This document shows positions 9,685-17,492 of a stretch of 17,492 nucleotides of DNA, one piece after another. Source of the stretch: Hymenoscyphus infarciens (taxonomy: Eukaryota; Ascomycota; Leotiomycetes; Helotiales; Helotiaceae). The notes under the pieces are model-generated. The model saw only the letters and a program-made list of their open reading frames with translations, was not told where the DNA came from and searched no databases. A program made the position numbers and the translations under genes. The DNA is taken from the NCBI GenBank assembly GCA_001414345.1, contig LLCB01000607.1, positions 1 through 17,492 of the forward strand, read 5' to 3'. How positions within the stretch are numbered: position 1 is the stretch's first letter; each line of letters starts with the position of its first letter.

Positions 9685-12600
9685 TCAAGCATACTCCAAT
9701 CTCTTCTCATCCCACCCGGGCTGAAGATAACTCCAATCCCTATTAAACCCAAAATCCGTCTGATACTGCCCATAACTAATCAACTTCACAATATCCAACT
9801 TCGCCCCCTCATCACTCATAGCCCAAAGACTCAACGCAACGGTATTCAGTCCCCTATTATTCACCACCCCCGGTGGGAACGGGAATCTAGTCTGTGGTCC
9901 AATATGAGGAACATACTTTCCATATTGATACCCATTAACCCAGATCATGACTCTCGCCACCGTCCCTTGGGGAGCAGATAACTCAATTCCCAAGGGAACA
10001 TCGAGATCGGAATCGATGTTGAGATGGAAGGTTGTGGTGTAGAATTCGATTCCGGAAGTGTTAAGACCAATGAATGGAGAGGAGCGACCAAATTGAGGGG
10101 ATGCAGGGACGAAAGAGGGGAGAGCCCATCCTAGTCTTTCGCCGGAGAGACCACCTTCGTTCATGGGACCGCGTGCTGCGTCGATATTCGCGGATCCGCC
10201 TGCGTTTCCTTGGATTTTCCAGAGTTTGAAACCGGTTCCTGTGGTTGTGGTGTTGGAGGAGAGGAGGGAGGCTCCGAGTATTCCTCTTGGGTTCTCGACT
10301 CCTTTTGCGGTCGAGGTTTCATCGTGACCGTGATAGTCCACGACGATTGTTATCAGGTTGTCTATCGCTTTTAGAGAGGCTTTATGAAGCGAAAGAACAG
10401 CATTCGTAGTTGGTAAAGTCGCATTGCCAACATTTCCGCCGATCAAAACACCATTCAACCAAGCTGACCACCCAAAAGCTAGTCCTCCAGATGCAGTAAT
10501 ATCCACGGAAGTAAAATCAACTCCATCGAAATACCCACGATAGATTTTGGCACCAGTATAAAATCCATAGTCGCTTGAGAATAAGACCGGCTTGGTGAGG
10601 GGTGCGATGGGACTTAGTGTTGTACTTTTGTTCGCGATTGTCCATTTTGAATCGTCATAAGAAGCCAGTTTCTCTGGCAAAGAGTCTGCTGATCTCCAGT
10701 TTTCTAGTGTTGGTAAGGAGATGGTACGGTCGCTTGCGCCTGGGATTTGAGCTGTGACGGAGCCGTATGGGGTTTTGATAGCGTCGAGACGGATTCCATT
10801 CCAGTCAATTGTTTGGATCTCCGAGTCTCCGGCATATACTTCGATGGCTGTAGCAACATCATTGTCACCCGAGACGTGCACAACTCCGTGCGAGATGGAA
10901 GCACTTCGAACAAGATATGGACCGAGGACAAAGATTTGTTCGTTGGGCTGAACATCTGGATTGATTGCTGTTGCTGGGGCCCAGAATTTCCAGGCTGCTT
11001 TTTGTTCAAGCAGGTAGATCACAAGACCGTTGGATTGGAGAACAGTCTGCCCTGCTCCTTGAGTATAAGTCACCTATCTCGAAGTTAGTTCTTTCTTCAA
11101 AAGGAAGGATACCCACGGAGAACACTCACAGTAACCAACCCCTCCCCGACTACACTCTTAACCTCCGAACTTCCAGTTGTCGCAAACTCGCCAAGAACAG
11201 ACTTATCCCCAGTCTTGAGAGCAAACTCCCCAACCTGTCCAGCCTGAAGATAAAGCACCAAAATATCCACATCAAAAACTCCATAAGTTAGGATATCTGA
11301 CGAAGAATAAAGTAATGTCTGTCTTCCGAAGGTATAATCGGTAACGAGAATTTTACTTTGTCTGCCATTGAGATTGATGTTTGGGACTGTTACGTTTCCT
11401 AGAGAGGTGTTTAGTGTTGCGGAGAAGGTTACCGAGTTTCGAGAACTGGACTTAAATTGTTGGACTGTGTAGAAACCTGCGTTTGTTGTTGGGTTGCGGA
11501 GTTCCCAGGCGAAGATTTCTTGGGAGGAGACCTGGAGGGGTTAATTTCTTCGGGGATTTTAGAAGTAGAAGGGAATGCTTACAGCATATCCAGTCCCATT
11601 CCCAATCATTTCCGTCGTCAAAAGATCCTTCGAGACCCTTGTAAACAACGCAATGAGTTTTGTCTGCGATAGTTTATCCTGAATCTGTCTCGTTTCCCTT
11701 AACGGAGCCGAATAGTCGTAACTAGAATAAACGACAGGCGCGGCAGCTGCAGTTGTCAGCCAAAATACAGTCTCTCACAAGATTCCAAATAACTTACAAT
11801 GTCCCCAGTTCGTTCCTCCCCAAGCCATATAGAGACTAAGAAGTGTTGTTCGCTGTCCAATATTATTCTTGTAATAAACATCTGCGAATCCAGGATCGTG
11901 TTCAGAGGTACAATCATCGTAGAAACTTCCTCCCCATGGTGTGAAATATCCGGCTTCAAATTCGGGGAAGTGGTTTGGTTGGGTGTAGGAGTAATTCGAA
12001 AACCATTGGTGATATGTTCGTACTAGGTTGAAGCCCGAATCGACGCTCTTTTTGAGAAGTTAGTTTCCAATCTTTGGAGAGAGAGAATTGGGGAATCCGA
12101 CTTACAGTACAAGAAAGTCCACCAGGATATGAATCAAGTCCATACATATTCACGGCTCCTCCAACATTCTGATAATCTGTACTCCAGCTCATCGAACGCA
12201 TCCCCTTCTCGTTATGGGTGAGTGGAACTGTAATTCCAGCCGCCCGGAATGCAGTCTCGAGTTGCTCCATGTAGATAACCAAAGTATTCGTAGGCGAATG
12301 AACTGTTTCCTGGAGCTCATTCTCCACTTGATTTAAAATCACAGTCTATCCCCATTTGGCATTAGCACATATCCCAATCTACCCCTCCCCTCGTCTCGTT
12401 CAGCAAAAAAAGAAATGGAAACTGACCCCTCCTTTGGAAACTTCGTTCGCAGCAATAATCGCCCCAATCTTCTCCACCCACGGAATCCAAGCCTGATGAT
12501 AAACCTCATCACTCGTCCTCAAATTCCCCATACTCCCATCAGAACCCCACAGCGCAAGACCACCAGCATTAGTTTCAGCATTGCAATAGGGACCTGCTCG

Positions 12601-13125
12601 AGCGATGACCCATAGGCCTGCTTCTTTGGCGTAATCGAAGAGACGCTGGACGTTTTTTCCTGTGGTTTCGAAGTCGTAGACTCCTTTGGAGGGGGAATGG
12701 TAGGACCAGAAGAGGTAAATACTTCGTTGGTGTTAGGAAGAATTAGGGGGAGAAAGAAGGATGAGGAGGAGGAGGAGGAGGGGAGGAAGAAGGATACCTG
12801 ATGGTGTTGAATCCACTTGCTTTGAATTTGTGAAAGATATCCTGGACTTTGTAAGCTTCGTTAATGCCCTTGTGTTTAATGTTTTACTTACAAGCCACAT
12901 TTCCGGTACTGGCATTCGCTGGTAATGGAATTCTCCAGAACTGTTTTAATAATTAGCATCAACAGCTTAAAAAAACATCCAATGAACCCACAAGATAAAA
13001 GTTCTATTCCCATTAATCAAAATACTGTTCTTATCCCATGTAACCGCATCACCAAGCCCATCACTCGTTCCCTCACACCCCCAAAGGACCATCGAAAGCA
13101 CCGCAAAAAGTCTCGAAAACCGCAT
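9685..13125 (-). CDS. Secreted beta-galactosidase, glycoside hydrolase family 35
   Basis: Nine exons on the minus strand: 13125-12992, 12940-12892, 12841-12798, 12721-12427, 12345-12106, 12047-11798, 11746-11583, 11531-11130 and 11073-9685. The eight introns are 50-81 bp, all GT-AG, and the joined frame is open for 988 residues, near the usual size of about 1000 for fungal LacA-type enzymes. Residues 1-19 form a signal peptide (basic start, hydrophobic core, Gly end), so the enzyme is probably secreted to cleave terminal beta-galactose from lactose, galactan or xyloglucan side chains. Family markers include SGEFHYQRMP, GPYCNAETNAGG, QVENE with acid/base Glu184, PEFEAG with nucleophile Glu283 (99 apart, as in Aspergillus LacA) and AWGGTNWGH. 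Exons 2 and 3 are only 49 and 44 bases. The C-terminal half holds the jelly-roll domains and ends normally. Which LacA paralogue it is cannot be told by eye. Confidence 0.93.
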
Positions 13126-13674
13126 CGTCGCAAACGGGAAAAACGAGTGAAAGTTGTACTACCCCAAGCTACCCCAAGCTTCCTATAAACAAAACCATCC
13201 CATTCAAAGAGATCTTCACCCCGCACCCAGCAGCTCCCATTTCCAGCAATCGGAACGCATGGGGAGATAGAAATAGCGGGTCCCAAACTTAACTTTCTGC
13301 ATCGCGGAAGAATTTAAATTTGGTACCTCTGGCGGCTAATTCCCAAAGAGGACTTGGTTCCTGGGAGTACCACAAAAAAATGAAGCTCGTCACTTGGAGT
13401 GATGGTGTGGCGGGATGAGCCTCGGTTCATCGAGAAGCGATGAGATGAGATAGGCTAAGGGGAGCTTTTGCTTGCAAGGAATTGAATACGATGGGAAAGC
13501 TGGGGACCCGAGGTTAGGCTTTCTTCTTCTTGTGTTCTTCTTACAGAGAAGAAGAGATGATAATGAGAAAACGTGATGGGTAATGAAATAATGAAAACCT
13601 GGGAATTCAAAGAGGGAATAGAACAATTCCGGGAATCCCGAGGCTCATGCGTTGTGTAAAGTCGCAATCTGAAG
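13126..13674 (-). promoter_or_regulatory. Beta-galactosidase promoter region
   Basis: This 549-bp stretch lies upstream of the beta-galactosidase start. It holds two tandem copies of ACCCCAAGCT (13161-13180) about 35-55 bases from the start codon. A GGCTAA hexamer at 13334-13339 matches the core site of XlnR/Xyr1-type regulators that control lactase genes in Aspergillus and Trichoderma; one hexamer alone is weak evidence. A C-T-rich tract on the coding strand is absent. No gene is evident. Confidence 0.35.
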
Positions 13675-13935
13675 ATGCGTGCTGTCAGCTCACATGACGA
13701 ACCAACTCCTCATAAGCTTGGGCCGGAATGTCCCTGCTTTCTGAACATTTTGTTAGAACGAACAGGAAGGGAAGATGGAATCATTGCTGGAAATCGTGAA
13801 GTTTCTGATAGTTTATCGCGCGAGGGATTGGAAGGGCTGGTTGATGAGAGGAAGGCTACTATTGCGGCGAACAGGAAGAAACTTCTTCAGGATGTGGAGC
13901 GGGTTTTGGAGAGGTATTTTGAAGGAGATAAGTGA
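13675..13935 (+). CDS. Hypothetical protein or gene remnant, 86 residues
   Basis: An ORF of 86 codons ends in TGA at 13935. Its last 35 residues are a strongly helical, charged stretch (ERKATIAANRKKLLQDVERV and on), which looks more protein-like than the random ORFs around it. The first 30 residues are less convincing. Just upstream, a second short frame (ATG at 13576, 27 codons) also looks coding but would need a 33-bp intron to join, shorter than fungal introns normally are. It may be a small gene, the last exon of an unresolved gene, or a truncated remnant beside the repeat block. I do not recognise a family. Confidence 0.3.
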   Translation: MRAVSSHDEPTPHKLGPECPCFLNILLERTGREDGIIAGNREVSDSLSREGLEGLVDERKATIAANRKKLLQDVERVLERYFEGDK

Positions 13936-14243
13936 AAAGTACAAACGGGTTTGAATCTCAACCGGTATAGTGCTTACTCAGCTATTATCATTAACTTATT
14001 CGCCTTATTCGAGGTATTGGGTAATGGCTGAGACACTTACATTTACACGGTTAAATTAGTAGCTGTTTTAGTAGACCAGCGGAGGAATTTTACCTACTTT
14101 TTAACTCACGACATGTTTAATGAGTGTATAGTAGAGTTGATGAGTGGAAAGGAGAAATAAGAAAAGTCCAAAAATGGGAACCGTGAGTAAACAAATTGCT
14201 GCTTCTCAAGCTGCAGCGAGAAAGTCAAGAGTCGAACCCAAAA

Positions 14244-14474
14244 AGCACGTGCTAAAAAGCAACTGGCGAGTAAGCTATGAAATGGACCAGTAATCGGGCA
14301 AATAGTGGGGGCTAAAAAGTAGAGCCACGAGGAAGCCTTGGATGGTCGAGTAAGCTACCAGAGTGTTTATTGGGGGCCAGGAATCTGCACGTCAGCCCAA
14401 GAGAGGAGGAGGATGGTAGATAACAAATGAATAGAATTTCCCAAGCTTACCGTACTACCAGCGGCTTACTCGAC
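14244..14474. repeat. Cluster of repeated short motifs (CGAGTAAGC, GCTAAAAAG)
   Basis: CGAGTAAGCTA occurs at 14267-14277 and 14347-14357. The longer form GTCGAGTAAGC (14345-14355) returns inverted as GCTTACTCGAC at 14464-14474. CTACCAG follows or precedes these copies. GCTAAAAAG occurs at 14251-14259 and 14311-14319. The cluster starts with a 10-bp palindrome, AGCACGTGCT (14244-14253). No ORF spans it. It could be a non-autonomous mobile element end or a protein-binding array. Confidence 0.5.
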
Positions 14475-14527
14475 GCAAAAAAAAAGAAAAGGGTGGGGGT
14501 ATCAATGCTCCTAACCCTTGAATGATC

Positions 14528-14549
14528 CTCCCCCGCCTCTAAGGGGGAG
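14528..14549. repeat. GC-rich hairpin, 7-bp stem
   Basis: CTCCCCC at 14528-14534 pairs with GGGGGAG at 14543-14549 across an 8-base loop, followed by an A run. It lies in otherwise ordinary intergenic DNA. It resembles a bacterial terminator in form, but no such role is expected in a fungus. Confidence 0.5.
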
Positions 14550-14792
14550 AAAAAACCTGCCGATTTGAGGTAATAACATCTACCTCGATGTAACTGCAAC
14601 CGCCTTTAGTTGTAAGACTTATTACACTTTCTCAAGACTTCTCTGGAGATCGAATAAAATTTTTGTTATATTTTTATAATACGCTATGATATAGTGTAAT
14701 AGCCGGGTTCCCCTTCTCCTGCGCTTTCGCGAACGGTAGGTTTTTCTGGTGGGGTTTTTGCACCTCTGGCATATGTCCTACACCCCCTGCCA

Positions 14793-14840
14793 GGCCTTCT
14801 TATGCCACGTCGTAAGTCGCGGATAAGGCATAACAAGGCC
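14793..14840. repeat. 14-bp imperfect inverted repeat in a GC-normal island
   Basis: GGCCTTCTTATGCC (14793-14806) and GGCATAACAAGGCC (14827-14840) are inverted copies with one mismatch, separated by 20 bases. They lie in a stretch of about 180 bp (14700-14880) that is GC-normal and full of CA/TG, right beside the AT-rich block. This may be the edge of a mobile element that escaped mutation, or unique flanking DNA. I do not recognise the element. Confidence 0.5.
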
Positions 14841-15984
14841 GAAAACCCTTGCAGAGGACTCGCTGCAGAGCCGGCGGCTATATAGAATCGGACCTTAAAT
14901 ACTAGCTACTACTTATATAACTATATATAACTATATATAACCTTATGATTTACCCCTTAGTATAAATAAATAAGTATACCTCTTTCTTCTTATAATTTTT
15001 TATAATATCTTCTCTAATATCTGAATATCTTATAATACTTATACGTATACTATAAGAGATAGATAGCCTTATTTAATATAAGGTTTATTTTCCTATATAC
15101 TCTCTACTAAACGAGGATATAGCTAAGAATAACCTTCTATAGTTTTTATACCTTAAATATATTTAGAACTAGGTCTCTAAGGTAGATTAGTAGGATTAGA
15201 ATAACCTTATCTATAGTGCGAACTCTTAATTACCTTAAGTATATATTTAAGCGTAAAACCTATGTTATAATAATCTTCTATTATATAGTATAATACCTAG
15301 TACTACTCTACTAGGATCCTCTTCTTATTAGATCTATATAAAGCTTAATAATATAATAATAATACTTTTAGACTAGGTTAAAAATCTTTAAATAGATTAT
15401 ACTAGAAAGTGCTATAAAAAAGACAATCTTACCTAAAATAATCAAGTTAAATGTTTTACTAATACTATCTTTACTCTTCCTCTATTACTAGATATTTACT
15501 CTAATAAAGAAAGTCTTACTACTAGAGCTTCTATTCTCTTAGAAAGGAATATATAGTAGTATTAGAAGCTATATTACTTAAAGTATTATAAGTCTATCTT
15601 TCTTAACTTACTTATTCTACGTTTTAATTATATTAGTAACTAGATAAACGATTACTTACTTAATATATCCGCTATAAGCTTAGGCTATCTAGTTAGTTAC
15701 TTCTATATATTTCTCCTAGGTCCTTTACTACCTCTTCAACCCTTGTCTTTAAAGACGACTATAATTCAGATTTTAAAACCTACTTATAAGTAATAGGCTA
15801 ATATAATAGGTATATAATTAGTATAAAAAGAGCTATTAGAGAGAACTATAGCACTATAGTTTATTATCTTTTTAATTATCTTAGTATTTATTATAAGACA
15901 CTTATATAAAAGTACTAAGATTATCTCTCTTTTACTATAGTCTTATAAAAGCGTCTTTAAGGTTAGTAAGATATTTATACTTTA

Positions 15985-16190
15985 ACTTAGGCTTAGGCTT
16001 AGACTTAGAATACTTTTATACTTTAGTACTTTAGTATATTAGATTTAAACATAGATACTAGTAAACGTAGATTTAGGTTAGCTTTAGTTTAAAATCAGGG
16101 TTTATTTAGCTAGGTTTAGAATTAGCTAAGAGGATTAAAATTAGGCTTAGGTAAGGCTTAATTAGGTTTAGATTAAGCTTAGATTAAGGC
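15985..16190. repeat. Degenerate TTAGG-like short repeats inside the RIP block
   Basis: Four consecutive hexamers ACTTAG/GCTTAG occupy 15985-16008. From about 16110 to 16190 TTAGG, GGTTTAG and GGCTTAG words recur densely. The pattern looks like a decayed period-6 array. It resembles telomeric TTAGGG loosely, but no perfect TTAGGG run is present. Confidence 0.4.
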
Positions 16191-16658
16191 ATATATATAT
16201 ATATATATATTTAATAATATTTTTCTAATACCTTAGTATATTATACTATTTATATAACTTCTTAATTACCTCTTATCTTATAACCTTAAACTTAAATTCT
16301 TTTAATATTAGATAGATAATATAATACTATAGATTCTTATTTATAACCTATATATATAGAGTATTTACTTTAGTACTAGAAATAGCTTAAGAACCTAGTC
16401 TTCCTTTCTTCTAATTATCTATCTTACTAGAGTAAAACTCCTAAGACTCTATTACTTATAAGCACTTGTTTTAAGCTTAGATTAACTAATAATTAAACTC
16501 TATATTTAAGACTCTTCTTCTAATATCTTTATAATTATATACTATATATTAGCTAGAAGTAAATATTAGATTAGTAAAACTATCTTCGTTATACTTAATC
16601 CTTATACTAGATAGCTTTAAGTTAACGTCTCTAGAACAATACTTAAGTATTTTCTAAA

Positions 16659-16991
16659 GTATTATAAGAGCTCTTAGTAGAGGAAGTTATTAAGAAAGAG
16701 CTAGAATATATATTAGTAGAAGAGGGTTTTTATAACAGCGATATATAAGAGAAGGAATATAGAGAAGAAGAGAATAATTTAAACGCTAAAATACTATAAA
16801 TATAAGAGAGTAAGAAGAAAGGGGATAAGACTAAAGAGGATAAGTTAAATACTAAATTAGAAAAGAGAGTAAGAGAAATCTAAGATAAGATAGAGATAAA
16901 GGTTAATTATATATTATAAGAGATAGAGAAAAGGATTAATAAAGTAAATTAAGAGATTAAAAAGTAAAAGAGAGAGATAACTAAATAAATT
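16659..16991 (+). pseudogene. Relic Lys/Glu-rich frame broken only by TAA codons
   Basis: Reading in this frame gives 111 codons with nine stops, all TAA and none TAG or TGA. Each TAA is one RIP-type change from CAA (Gln). Between stops the product is highly charged (for example ESKKKGDKTKEDK), with a heptad-like distribution of Ile, Leu and Val, as in a coiled coil. This is what a Gln-containing coiled-coil region would look like after RIP. The parent protein is probably encoded by a mobile element, but it cannot be named. The upstream end is vague, with mixed stops before 16659. Confidence 0.45.
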
Positions 16992-17492
16992 TTAAACCTT
17001 TATAGTATACTAGTATTTAAAAGTATATATTATTATATATAAATATATAAATATAGAGAGTAATATCTAAGAAATACTACTACTTAAGTCTCTATTAAAA
17101 GTAATAGTACTACTAAAGTGTCTTTAATTAACTAATAATAAGTTTATTATATAAATTAATATAGAATTAAATAGTTTTAGCGCCTCTTTTACATATATAT
17201 AATTTAATTTAGTAATATAACATTTCTATATAGATATAGTGTTAAAAAATATATATATATCTCTAATTATATTATAGACTATATTTAATTACTATTTAGT
17301 ATATTATATATATATTAGTATATATATTTAAGATATAGAGCTATTAAGTACTAATAATAGTAGAGAGTCTTTATATATATAAAGGTTAAAAGCTAAGAGC
17401 TTAAAAGAGTATATTATTTGTTTTTAGTAGTATATAACTTTATATATATATTTAAAGAAAGTATAAGCAAAGGTATATACTATAATATATAT

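Larger units (their letters stand above)
14882..17492. mobile_element. RIP-degraded repeat block (AT-rich isochore)
   Basis: From about 14882 to the window end the sequence becomes very AT-rich and dominated by TA steps. In 15001-15300 I count no CA and only three TG dinucleotides, far fewer than base composition alone would give. This is the signature of RIP, which changes CpA to TpA in duplicated DNA, so the block is most likely one or more old transposable elements. No intact ORF remains. A 10-bp unit, CTATATATAA, repeats near the left edge (14921-14940), and (AT)10 lies at 16191-16210. Element class cannot be assigned from what is left. The block runs off the window. Confidence 0.85.

Noticed and set aside
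13017..13286. 89-codon minus-strand ORF at the beta-galactosidase start
   Set aside because: It is out of frame with the true first exon, which gives a signal peptide and joins to family sequence.
13945..13965. GGTTTGAATCTC, B-box-like on the plus strand
   Set aside because: No matching A-box or cloverleaf upstream.
14229..14240. GTCGAACCC, the complement of a tRNA B-box
   Set aside because: The flanking bases do not form a T-arm stem, and no acceptor or anticodon arm can be drawn on the minus strand.
14882..17492. Possible centromere or AT-rich replication origin
   Set aside because: The near absence of CA/TG is explained by RIP of repeats; nothing specific to an origin or centromere is seen.
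1..17492. CRISPR array, secondary-metabolite cluster or antiviral system
   Set aside because: No evenly spaced repeats with unique spacers, and no synthase, transporter or defence-type gene; the genes present are ordinary eukaryotic housekeeping and metabolic genes.

Overview
This window comes from a filamentous ascomycete. Its genes carry several short introns (about 50-80 bp) with GTAAGT-like donors and C/TAG acceptors. Their promoters and leaders are pyrimidine-rich. The right end is an AT-rich block with the mark of repeat-induced point mutation (RIP). The mix of gene-rich DNA with such AT blocks fits Leotiomycetes such as the Sclerotiniaceae, but that placement is inference.

Layout: (1) 1 to about 2590 is gene-poor, with a G-rich, quadruplex-prone tract and small tandem repeats at the left edge, and only one weak short coding candidate. 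(2) 2591-6107, plus strand: a complete three-exon SET2 histone H3 lysine-36 methyltransferase of 972 residues, with AWS, SET, post-SET, WW and SRI regions and one upstream ORF in its leader. (3) 6944-8520, minus strand: a complete two-exon 4-aminobutyrate (GABA) aminotransferase of 505 residues with a mitochondrial-type presequence and GATA motifs upstream. (4) 9685-13125, minus strand: a complete nine-exon secreted GH35 beta-galactosidase of 988 residues, with both catalytic glutamates at the expected spacing. (5) 13126 to about 14880: intergenic DNA with an 86-codon ORF of unknown function, a cluster of repeated short motifs and two hairpins. (6) About 14882-17492: a RIP-degraded repeat block, almost free of CA/TG dinucleotides, holding one readable relic of a Lys/Glu-rich reading frame.

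The three solid genes do not form a pathway: one is a chromatin regulator, one is GABA-shunt nitrogen/carbon metabolism and one is extracellular sugar hydrolysis. SET2 and the GABA transaminase converge; the GABA transaminase and beta-galactosidase are in tandem on the minus strand about 1.16 kb apart. I see no biosynthetic cluster and no undescribed multi-gene system. The most informative structures are the sharp edge of the RIP block, the relic frame inside it, and the un-mutated GC-normal island with an inverted repeat beside it. All splice models were built by eye from reading frame and family conservation.
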